From the NCBI GenBank assembly GCA_020446665.1, contig JAGREF010000055.1, forward strand, positions 1-6,461: a stretch of 6,461 nt of DNA, read 5' to 3'. The stretch's first letter is position 1. Each line of letters starts with the position of its first letter. A program made the translations under genes and the position numbers. Below the pieces are notes generated by a model. That model searched no databases. It was not told the DNA's origin and worked only from the letters and a program-made list of their open reading frames with translations. The DNA is from Sphingomonadaceae bacterium (GTDB taxonomy: Bacteria; Pseudomonadota; Alphaproteobacteria; Sphingomonadales; Sphingomonadaceae). This document shows positions 1 through 5,487 of this stretch, piece after piece.

Positions 1-15
1 CTGAGCTACGGCCCC
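1..15 (-). tRNA. 5' end of a tRNA gene, probably tRNA-Ala (cut by the window edge)
   Basis: Read on the minus strand, these 15 bases are GGGGCCGTAGCTCAG. This is the exact layout of a tRNA 5' end: a 7-base acceptor strand (GGGGCCG), T8 and A9 (the usual U8 and a purine at 9), then the D-stem start GCTC followed by AG. An acceptor beginning GGGG before a TAGCTCAG D-arm is typical of bacterial tRNA-Ala. The anticodon lies outside the window, so the amino acid is an inference; another GGG-starting tRNA is possible. The gene starts at position 15 and runs leftward. It lies 98 bp after the stop of the lipoprotein gene and on the same strand. I see no convincing -10/-35 pair just ahead of it. Confidence 0.72.
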
Positions 16-113
16 GTTCCAGTCTGCCCGGTGAGCAATGCCCCGCCGGAAGAAAGCAATTTAGCTTAGGCGAAATGGGGAGAAAAGTGATTTCTCTCGC
101 CATTCTCGTCTCT

Positions 114-881
114 CTAACCGCCACCGTCGCTATTGCTGCTGCCTGCATCAGTGGGCTGCGCTGGCGTACCATGCACAGCTACATAGCCGGGCTGAGACGC
201 GCCGTATTCAGCGCCATATTCCGCATCCCACGCGGCAGAATCCCGCTGATACTGCTCATAGGAATTGTAGAAAGTCTCGAACGGCTGTTCGAAAATCGAA
301 AAATTGGCGGCAGCAAATTCGTTCGCATCAAATTTCGGCGCCATCATTGCGCGATTGGCGATATCCAGCGCCGCATTGCAGAAATCACGCCGCGCGGCTG
401 GCAAGGTGAAGAAGTTATAGACCGAGGTCATCTTCGATTCACGGGCCCGGATCGCATCGCGGCTTGAGCTGTAATTCTTGCGATAGGCCGCGTCGATCCG
501 CGAATTGACCGCGCTCAGGGTCCGCGCATGGACGCTGATATAGGAAGAATAGGCATCCAGAATCGGCTGTTGTTCTGCGGACACACAATTGAGCGCTGCC
601 ACATTCCATGCCGACCGGAAATGCCAGGTGCGCTCGTCATTGCTGAGGCCACGATTGACCGTCATGCGCAGTCCGTCCACGCCCAGCGGCGGAATTTCCA
701 TGATATAGGCCGCGCCACCCGGCGGCACTGGCCGCGGGGGAATGATTTTCTGCACGGGCGGAGGTGGCGGCGGAGGCGGTGGTACGGGAGTTGCACAGGC
801 GGCCAGCACAGCAACCCCTGCGGCGACGGCCATATTGCGGGCAGATACACGAGTAATCTTGATCGGCATTGCTGCGGCCAT
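114..881 (-). CDS. Putative outer-membrane lipoprotein with polyproline segment, family unknown
   Basis: This 255-residue protein starts with a short basic n-region (KITRVSARN) and a hydrophobic core that ends in a lipobox, LAAC, with the lipidated cysteine at residue 29. The next residue is Ala, so by the usual Lol rule the protein should be sorted to the outer membrane. Right after the anchor is a run of nine prolines (residues 34-42) and a further proline-rich stretch to about residue 54, probably a stiff spacer. The rest (about 58-225) looks like a mostly alpha-helical domain rich in Tyr, Phe, Asn and Ala. It has two cysteines (99 and 168) that could form a disulfide in the periplasm. The last 25 residues are Gly/Ser-rich and probably disordered. 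I do not recognise the family and assign no function. The ATG at 881 is preceded by a strong AGGAGG 11 bases upstream; an ATG four codons later is the alternative. The gene appears to be transcribed alone, behind the terminator of the upstream gene. Confidence 0.85.
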   Translation of the reverse strand: MAAAMPIKITRVSARNMAVAAGVAVLAACATPVPPPPPPPPPVQKIIPPRPVPPGGAAYIMEIPPLGVDGLRMTVNRGLSNDERTWHFRSAWNVAALNCVSAEQQPILDAYSSYISVHARTLSAVNSRIDAAYRKNYSSSRDAIRARESKMTSVYNFFTLPAARRDFCNAALDIANRAMMAPKFDANEFAAANFSIFEQPFETFYNSYEQYQRDSAAWDAEYGAEYGASQPGYVAVHGTPAQPTDAGSSNSDGGG

Positions 882-892
882 TGGGCTGCACC

Positions 893-898
893 CCTCCT
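893..898 (-). promoter_or_regulatory. Shine-Dalgarno of the lipoprotein gene
   Basis: The minus strand reads AGGAGG (extending to AGGAGGGG), a perfect anti-16S match, ending 11 bases before the ATG at 881 (9 bases if the extra Gs are counted). The spacing is slightly long, but this supports that ATG over the ATG four codons downstream. Confidence 0.65.
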
Positions 899-936
899 AG
901 GACAGTATCATTTCACCTGACTGGTCGTTCGCGGCC

Positions 937-964
937 AGTATAAAGTTCACACCTAGACCGGGAA
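937..964 (-). promoter_or_regulatory. Weak promoter candidate for the lipoprotein gene
   Basis: On the minus strand TATACT (937-942) matches the -10 consensus at five of six positions. Sixteen bases upstream is TTCCCG (959-964), a poor -35 with three of six matches. A start near position 930 would give a leader of about 50 bases with the Shine-Dalgarno inside it. The site lies just after the upstream terminator, where a promoter is expected. The poor -35 makes this tentative. Confidence 0.28.
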
Positions 965-970
965 TGAAGC

Positions 971-1007
971 AAAGAAAATGCCCGGGATGCACTGGGCACC
1001 CCGGGCA
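971..1007 (-). terminator. Rho-independent terminator after the BAX-inhibitor-1 gene
   Basis: On the minus strand an 8-bp perfect GC-rich stem, TGCCCGGG / CCCGGGCA (1000-1007 with 979-986), encloses a 13-base loop and is followed directly by TTTTCTTT (971-978). It starts 38 bases after the TAA at 1046-1048. This is the clearest intrinsic terminator in the window. It should insulate the lipoprotein gene from the upstream genes. The loop is larger than average and contains a GTGCCC that could offer an alternative pairing. Confidence 0.8.
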
Positions 1008-1045
1008 CGATAAATCGAATCCTTTTTGCGATCAGTTGCGGGCGA

Positions 1046-1825
1046 TTACTCGCGCGAACCCATGAAGCGCAGCAGGAACAGGAACATGTTGATGAAGTCG
1101 AGATAGAGGTTCAGCGCCCCCATGATCACCAGCTTGCCCAGCGGATAAGCCTGCGCGATGGCAGGATTGGTCACCTTCAGGTTCTGGATCGCCAGATATT
1201 CATGCTTCAACCGCTGCGTATCGTAGGCGGTCAGGCCTGCGAAGATCAGCACGCCGAGGAAGCTGATGGCAAGATCAAGAATGCTGGAACCCAGGAAGAT
1301 ATTGATCACGCTGGCGATGATCAGGCCAACCACGCCCATGATCAGGAAGCTGCCGAAGCCCGACAGATCCTTCTTCGTGGTGTAGCCGAACAGGCTCAGG
1401 CCCGCGAAGGCGCCCGCCGTGGCGAAGAAAGTCGTCGCGATGGATGCGCCGGTATAGACGAGGAAAATCGTCGAAAGCGACAGGCCCATCAGCACTGCAA
1501 AGCCCCAGAACATCATCTGCAGCGTAGCGGTGGAGAACTTGTTCTGGCCAAAGCTCATGGCGAAGACGATGGCGAGCGGCGACAGCGCCACCAGCCACAT
1601 CAGAGGCCCGCTGGCGAAAGAAATCGCGAGGCCAGTGCTGGCTGTCACCAGCGCGACGATGCCGGTCAGCAGTACGCCAGAGGCCATGTAGTTGTAGATC
1701 GACAGCATGTGCTTGCGCAGCCCGGCGTCAAATGTGGTGCCTTCTGCACCCATCACTTCGCCATTCAGGCTGGGAGACACACCGAATCCCTGCCGGGTAT
1801 CGCGGGGGTCATTCCAATTTGCCAT
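1046..1825 (-). CDS. BAX inhibitor-1 / YccA-family (UPF0005) integral membrane protein
   Basis: This 259-residue inner-membrane protein has about seven hydrophobic segments, at roughly 46-68, 71-91, 104-123, 127-147, 157-178, 181-200 and 232-254. It carries family hallmarks: GYTTKKDLS at 147-155, AYDTQRLK at 200-207 and YLDFINMF at 241-248. Asp202 and Asp243 match the pair of buried aspartates known from the pH-gated calcium-leak homologue YetJ of Bacillus subtilis. The fold is that of a calcium leak channel; the E. coli relatives YccA and YbhL are less well defined, and YccA modulates FtsH. The physiological role here is unknown. The reading frame stays open upstream to a TTG at 1918. I chose the ATG at 1825 because GGAAGAG stands immediately ahead of it, the protein then begins like a normal cytosolic N-tail (MANWNDPRDT), and a promoter candidate overlaps the longer start. 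The gene is 123 bp after proC and is followed by a terminator. Confidence 0.93.
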   Translation of the reverse strand: MANWNDPRDTRQGFGVSPSLNGEVMGAEGTTFDAGLRKHMLSIYNYMASGVLLTGIVALVTASTGLAISFASGPLMWLVALSPLAIVFAMSFGQNKFSTATLQMMFWGFAVLMGLSLSTIFLVYTGASIATTFFATAGAFAGLSLFGYTTKKDLSGFGSFLIMGVVGLIIASVINIFLGSSILDLAISFLGVLIFAGLTAYDTQRLKHEYLAIQNLKVTNPAIAQAYPLGKLVIMGALNLYLDFINMFLFLLRFMGSRE

Positions 1826-1827
1826 TT

Positions 1828-1841
1828 CTCTTCCAAACTCC
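1828..1841 (-). promoter_or_regulatory. Ribosome binding site deciding the BAX-inhibitor-1 start
   Basis: The minus strand reads GGAGTTTGGAAGAGAA before the ATG at 1825. GGAAG ends four bases before the start codon and GGAG lies 12 bases before it. Neither the upstream ATG at 1906 nor the TTG at 1918 has such a sequence, which argues for the shorter protein. Confidence 0.6.
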
Positions 1842-1889
1842 GTTTGCCGGCCCTTAAGGGGGGAGTGGGGATGGACCGGTAATGTGTGG

Positions 1890-1918
1890 AATATCGGTAA
1901 TTCCATAGGATTTTTCAA
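1890..1918 (-). promoter_or_regulatory. Sigma-70-type promoter candidate for the BAX-inhibitor-1 gene
   Basis: On the minus strand TTGAAA (1913-1918) is a five-of-six -35 match, and GATATT (1890-1895) is a four-of-six -10 match at the ideal 17-base spacing. It predicts a transcript start near 1883 and a leader of about 58 bases to the ATG at 1825. It falls in the only AT-rich patch of the proC to BAX-inhibitor gap, so the membrane-protein gene can probably be expressed independently of proC. Confidence 0.45.
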
Positions 1919-1948
1919 GAGAAACCGGACGAAAGACGTTTACAGGCC

Positions 1949-2755
1949 TTAACCCTGATTGCGGGCCATTTCGGCCAGCTCTTCCCCCCGATCCCGCGCC
2001 GCGCGCAAGGTTTCTTCCACCAGGCGGGCCATCGCTGCGCCATCATCCAGCACTTTCAGGCCAGCTTCCGTCGTTCCGCCCGGGCTGGCAACACGCTGCG
2101 CCAATATGGCCGGGGAGTCAGCTGACTGCGCGGCCAGGGCCGAGGCCCCCTCCACCATCGCCAGCGCCAGACGCTGCGCCGTTTCCGGCGGCAGGCCGAG
2201 ATTTGCGCCACCTGCCGCCAAGGCGTCGATAAAGCGGTAGACAAAGCCCGGCCCCGATCCGGCCAGCGCAGTCACGAGGTTGAATTGCGCCTCCGCAATC
2301 CATTCCGCCGCGCCCAGCCGGTCCATCAGCGCCGCCAACGCATCGCGCTGGGCGTCGTCGAGGCCACTCTCCGCCATTCCGACCGGCGATTTCCCGAGTG
2401 AAGCCGCAAGATTGGGCATCACGCGCACATAGCCCTTCGCGGCCGGAAAGCGCGCCTGCAGCGTATCCAGTTCTACCCCCGCCAGCATCGACAGGATCAC
2501 TGTGTCTTTACCAGCGAGCGGCGCGACATCACCCGCCACCGCATCCAGCATTTGCGGCTTCACCCCCAGCAGGATCGCGTCAAATGCCCCTTGCGGATAG
2601 TCCCGCAGCAACGTCACCCCTTGTGGTGCGCTGTCCAGTTGCGGATCGACGATGGTGAAACTCGCTGGCGCAATGCCAGAAGCCAGCCAGCCGCGCAGCA
2701 TGGCGCCGCCCATATTGCCGCAGCCGACAAGCAGGATGGAATTGAAGTCTGTCAT
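1949..2755 (-). CDS. proC: Pyrroline-5-carboxylate reductase
   Basis: ProC makes proline by reducing 1-pyrroline-5-carboxylate with NAD(P)H, the last step of proline biosynthesis, in the cytoplasm. The 268-residue length is normal for the family. The N-terminal Rossmann domain shows the dinucleotide loop GCGNMGGAM at residues 11-19, then GVKPQ at 64-68 and VMPN at 112-115. The C-terminal helical dimerisation domain has AGSGP at 166-170 and the family signature around VASPGGTTEAGL at 212-223. No key residue is missing. The frame is open upstream to 2890, but that extension would run through the end of the YbjN gene. The ATG at 2755 gives the canonical start just ahead of the Rossmann strand. 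Only a GGCGGCGGC tract precedes this ATG, not a clear Shine-Dalgarno. The gene begins 32 bp after ybjN, so the two are probably one transcript and translation may be partly coupled. Confidence 0.95.
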   Translation of the reverse strand: MTDFNSILLVGCGNMGGAMLRGWLASGIAPASFTIVDPQLDSAPQGVTLLRDYPQGAFDAILLGVKPQMLDAVAGDVAPLAGKDTVILSMLAGVELDTLQARFPAAKGYVRVMPNLAASLGKSPVGMAESGLDDAQRDALAALMDRLGAAEWIAEAQFNLVTALAGSGPGFVYRFIDALAAGGANLGLPPETAQRLALAMVEGASALAAQSADSPAILAQRVASPGGTTEAGLKVLDDGAAMARLVEETLRAARDRGEELAEMARNQG

Positions 2756-2787
2756 GCCGCCGCCATGCCGCAAAAAACGCCGTCCGG

Positions 2788-3294
2788 CTAGGCTTCGCCC
2801 GCAGCATCCACCAGTGCATTGTCCAATGCTTCGCGCGGGGATCGGTCGCTCCACAACACGAACTGGAAGGCCGGATAAAAGCGGTCGCATTCATCCAGCG
2901 CGGTTTCGACCATGGACTGCGCCTGTGACAGGCTGAGCAGTCCGTCATCACCCAGCATCAGCCCGTGGCGATAGAGCAGCACGCCGCCTTTCGACCAGAT
3001 ATCGAAATGGCCGACCCAGACCTGTTCGTTGATCATCGAAAGCAGCTCGAATGCGGCCATGCGCTTGGCCTGCGGCACGCGAATATCAGGCAGGCAGATA
3101 AGCTGGAGGACATTGTCTTCCGGCCGCCAGATGCCGCGCAGCTGATATTTGGTCCAGCTGCCCTGCACTTCGCCGGACAGTTCATCTTCCGCGTGGAATT
3201 CGAAATCCCAGCCGCGCGCTTCGAACAGGGCCGCCAGCATATCGAGCGGCGCGGCATCGTCATCACGCGCAAAATCGCCTTCGCCTGCTCTCAT
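2788..3294 (-). CDS. YbjN-domain protein encoded just upstream of proC
   Basis: This 168-residue soluble protein has no signal peptide or membrane segment. It fits the YbjN / type III secretion chaperone-like fold: a first helix (about 16-27, LDMLAALFEARGW), beta strands with aromatic residues (about 31-68, including GSWTKYQLRGIW), a helix with basic residues (75-89), a second strand pair (91-113, VGHFDIWSKGGVLLYRHG) and C-terminal helices (121-163). The family has no settled biochemical activity. E. coli YbjN affects stress tolerance and motility, but this copy could do something different. A YbjN gene next to proC recurs in alphaproteobacteria as far as I recall, so a shared transcript is plausible, though nothing in the protein points to proline metabolism. 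The ATG at 3294 has only a weak AGG-type ribosome site. Met19 is a later alternative, but would lose only an acidic tail. Confidence 0.85.
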   Translation of the reverse strand: MRAGEGDFARDDDAAPLDMLAALFEARGWDFEFHAEDELSGEVQGSWTKYQLRGIWRPEDNVLQLICLPDIRVPQAKRMAAFELLSMINEQVWVGHFDIWSKGGVLLYRHGLMLGDDGLLSLSQAQSMVETALDECDRFYPAFQFVLWSDRSPREALDNALVDAAGEA

Positions 3295-3309
3295 CGGATT
3301 ATGCCTGTC

Positions 3310-3326
3310 TTAACCATCGCGCGATG
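3310..3326. promoter_or_regulatory. TTAACCAT element fused to a 12-bp palindrome upstream of the YbjN gene
   Basis: The plus strand reads TTAACCAT at 3310-3317, overlapping the perfect 12-bp palindrome CATCGCGCGATG at 3315-3326. TTAACCAT matches the half-site reported for the alphaproteobacterial cell-cycle regulator CtrA. A full CtrA box (two TTAA spaced by seven bases) is absent. The element is 15 bases upstream of the ATG at 3294, so a protein bound here would sit on the leader or the promoter of ybjN-proC. The palindrome could equally be a chance GC-rich site. Confidence 0.25.
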
Positions 3327-3403
3327 AATGCCCGCGATGCCCCCTTTCGCGCAATCCGTCCGCAATCAACGCTTGGGGAGAACTGGGCAGACTTGTTCAA
3401 AGC

Positions 3404-3435
3404 TTGTGCAAAAAGGCGGCAAAGCCTGTGCACAA
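3404..3435 (-). terminator. Nested inverted repeat, probable transcript 3' end after the SPOR gene
   Basis: Four bases after the TAG of the SPOR gene (3439-3441), the minus strand can fold into an outer stem TTGTGCA / TGCACAA (3429-3435 with 3404-3410). Inside it is an inner stem AGGC / GCCT (3424-3427 with 3414-3417) with a six-base loop, followed by TTTTT. The inner hairpin plus T-run resembles a short intrinsic terminator, and the outer stem extends it. The pairing is weaker than at the terminator near 971-1007, and the inner stem is only 4 bp, so this may instead be an mRNA-stabilising 3' structure. Confidence 0.42.
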
Positions 3436-3438
3436 ATT

Positions 3439-5415
3439 CTACTTAAGCTCTTCAATTTCCTGCCCTTCCGGGCTGGTAAAGGTGAAGGTCTCAATCCCTT
3501 CTTCCTTAAGCTTGTTCATCGCTTCATTGGCGGCCTTGCTGCTGCTGAACGGACCAGCCAGCAGGCGATTGGCCTGACCCCAGGGCGTTACGAAGGGGCC
3601 CTTTCCTTTCAGAATATCAGCAGACTTGCGTTCAAAACGTCGCCAGTCAAAACGCAATGCGTCGCGGTCGCGCCCGGTGGCCAGTTGAACCCATATCCGG
3701 CTGGGATGTCTGGGTTTCTCCGGTTCCTTGGCTGCTGGCGGTTCTTCCTTCTCACGCGGCGGCTTGATCTTGGTAATGTCCACTGCGCCGCGCGCAGGGG
3801 CTGGCTTGCTTGCAACGGGCAGGGACAAATCTGCAAAGGCATCGGCAACGCTGGCGGGTTCTTGCGGCGCAGGCTCGGGTTCAGGCTGCTGGACGGGTTC
3901 AGGCGCAGCTTCGGGCTGCGGAGCGGCCACTGGAGGGGTAACCACCTCAGGCCTTGATGCTTCCGCCTTCATCACTTCAGGTTTCGGTTTGGCCACTCCT
4001 GTCTGAGCCGCTGATTCCGGCGCCGCAGCAGGCTCTGCAGCGGGCGCAGCGGCAGTGGCCCCAGGCAGCTTACCCAAGTCGAAATCATTGGCCGCCACCC
4101 GCGCAGGCTGCTGCTGCGAGACAGGAGACTTGGCCGAAGGTTCCGGTTCAGCCGCAGGCTCCGGCTTAGGTGCAGCCGGGGGTTCCGGCTCTGCCACAGA
4201 AATACTCGGCCTTGGGGGTTCCGGGGCAGCTGGAGGCGGCTCCGGCTTTGCTTCAAGCGGTTTCGGTTCGGGTGTCGCCTGCACCGGCGGTTCGGGTAGT
4301 TTCGGCTCCCGCTTCGGATCGGGCGTAGCTACCGCTTGGGGCGGAGTGACTGCGGGCAATTCCGCACGCGCGACCCGGCGTGGCTCTTCCTTGCGCGCAG
4401 CCCGTTGCTCCTTCACCGCTGGCGTGGGCTCTTTGGCAGCCTCGACTTTTTCGACCGAGCTTGAGGCCCGGCCCGGACGACGGCGGCCGCTGCGCGTGTC
4501 TTCACGTGGGCCGAGTGGTTCGCCAGCGGGTGCCAGCCGCTGGTCTGCCCCGCGCACGGGTTGCGGGCGCGAACCCGGTCCGGAATATGCCGCGATGCGC
4601 GGATCGTCGCGTCCAATCTGCGCGGCTTTGGGGAAAATACCCAGATTACCAGCAGCGGCCTGCTGCGGGCGGGTAAGGCGCGGCATGTAGGTCAGATAGG
4701 GGGAGATACGCTGCGCCAGATCAGCGGGCATGGCCTGTGCGGCGACCTGCACTGCTTCCCCTTCCTGACCCAGCACAGCCAGCCCAAAGGCGCGGGTACG
4801 ATAGGCTGTCCGGTCACCCTTTTGCAGCAGCGGCAGCAAAGTCGCTTCGAAACCCTGCCGGTCACCGGAGATGGCAAGGCTAAGGGCAAGCCGACGGCGT
4901 GTTTCCGCATCTTCGCTCTGTGTCAGAGCACGGCGATAATGGGCCTGCGCGCTGGCATTGTCCCCCACGAGATCGAAAGCCAGCCCCCGTTCGCCGTCCA
5001 GTTCCAGCGTAGAGGCTCCGGCCTTTTCCGCTTCTGCAAACAGCCGCAACGCTTCAATCGGGCGCTCCGACCGGACAAAGGCACCGGCAAGACCAGCCTT
5101 TACTCGTGCATTGCCGGGCGAAAGCTCGTCTGCGCGGCCAAAGAAGCCAATGGCCCCTTCCACATCACCCAGCTTGAGCGCGGCGGTGCCCGCGTCAATC
5201 AACGCATCGACATCGCGCGTATTGCGGGCGAGCCGGGAAAGTGCATCGTTGAGATCCTGCACCGCTGGCGGAGGCAAGGGCTGCACCACGGCCTGCGATG
5301 CTTCTTGTGCGAAAACCGAAGTTGGTAAACCGCAAGAAAACGCAGCAAGAGCACCGCTAATCACGGCGGCGCGTCGGGCGTTGCGAATACCTGCAGCTTG
5401 CACGTTTTGCCTCAT
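3439..5415 (-). CDS. Exported TPR-like and SPOR-domain protein, likely cell-division / peptidoglycan associated
   Basis: This 658-residue protein probably acts in the periplasm at the division site, because SPOR domains bind glycan strands stripped of stem peptides at the septum. Numbering from the chosen Met: a Sec signal peptide (1-36) has an RNARR n-region, a hydrophobic core and a VFA/QEA cleavage site. Next is a TPR-like helical region (about 54-236), with repeats such as AGTAALKLGDVEGAIGFF and later GDNASAQAHYRRAL. A basic patch (RSGRRRPGR, 308-316) and a long linker dominated by Pro, Ala, Glu and Lys (about 318-573) follow. The SPOR domain (574-652) starts IWVQLATGRD and includes RLLAGPFSSSKAANEAM. 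The frame is open upstream to a GTG at 5466, but this would place a hairpin in the coding region and spoil the signal peptide, so I prefer the ATG at 5415. No clear Shine-Dalgarno precedes it. Lying 72 bp after ftsZ on the same strand, it may share the ftsZ transcript. Its exact partner is not shown by the sequence. Confidence 0.88.
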   Translation of the reverse strand: MRQNVQAAGIRNARRAAVISGALAAFSCGLPTSVFAQEASQAVVQPLPPPAVQDLNDALSRLARNTRDVDALIDAGTAALKLGDVEGAIGFFGRADELSPGNARVKAGLAGAFVRSERPIEALRLFAEAEKAGASTLELDGERGLAFDLVGDNASAQAHYRRALTQSEDAETRRRLALSLAISGDRQGFEATLLPLLQKGDRTAYRTRAFGLAVLGQEGEAVQVAAQAMPADLAQRISPYLTYMPRLTRPQQAAAGNLGIFPKAAQIGRDDPRIAAYSGPGSRPQPVRGADQRLAPAGEPLGPREDTRSGRRRPGRASSSVEKVEAAKEPTPAVKEQRAARKEEPRRVARAELPAVTPPQAVATPDPKREPKLPEPPVQATPEPKPLEAKPEPPPAAPEPPRPSISVAEPEPPAAPKPEPAAEPEPSAKSPVSQQQPARVAANDFDLGKLPGATAAAPAAEPAAAPESAAQTGVAKPKPEVMKAEASRPEVVTPPVAAPQPEAAPEPVQQPEPEPAPQEPASVADAFADLSLPVASKPAPARGAVDITKIKPPREKEEPPAAKEPEKPRHPSRIWVQLATGRDRDALRFDWRRFERKSADILKGKGPFVTPWGQANRLLAGPFSSSKAANEAMNKLKEEGIETFTFTSPEGQEIEELK

Positions 5416-5444
5416 CTGGCAGGCATATAGAAAGATTGGATGAA

Positions 5445-5463
5445 CCGGCCACAAACAGGCCGG
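5445..5463 (-). other. Hairpin in the ftsZ to SPOR-gene gap
   Basis: A perfect 6-bp GC stem, CCGGCC / CCGGCC-complement (5445-5450 with 5458-5463), encloses a 7-base loop, 24 bases after the ftsZ stop and 29 bases before the SPOR-gene ATG. Only two Ts follow it on the minus strand, so it is not a classical intrinsic terminator. It could dampen read-through, block 3' decay of the ftsZ mRNA or simply mark the untranslated gap. Confidence 0.4.
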
Positions 5464-5487
5464 CACACCCGGACTTACCGGCCGAAA

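Noticed and set aside
80..96. GAGAAA / TTTCTC hairpin with a five-base loop after the lipoprotein gene
   Set aside because: The stem is AT-rich and only 6 bp, and no T-run follows on the minus strand, so I do not call it a terminator.
1202..1882. Plus-strand open frame of 226 codons opposite the BAX-inhibitor-1 gene
   Set aside because: The product is composed of charged and His/Gln-rich sequence with no domain, and the opposite strand encodes a clear family member.
1826..1918. N-terminal extension of the BAX-inhibitor-1 protein to the TTG at 1918
   Set aside because: The extra 31 residues overlap the promoter candidate, lack a ribosome site and are atypical of the family; GGAAG stands just before the ATG at 1825.
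2756..2890. N-terminal extension of ProC to 2890
   Set aside because: It would overlap the YbjN gene by about 100 bases and place 45 unrelated residues ahead of the first Rossmann strand.
3328..3957. Plus-strand open frame of 209 codons opposite the SPOR domain
   Set aside because: It overlaps the well-supported SPOR domain and has no independent support.
4055..4690. Long plus-strand open frame, Gly/Ser-rich
   Set aside because: It is the antisense image of the Pro/Ala/Glu-rich SPOR linker: proline codons read in reverse give glycine. It has no ribosome site and no recognisable domain.
4561..5328. Plus-strand open frame of 255 codons
   Set aside because: It lies fully opposite the signal-peptide and TPR part of the SPOR gene, and its product looks like no protein family. 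High-GC codon bias keeps the antisense frame open.
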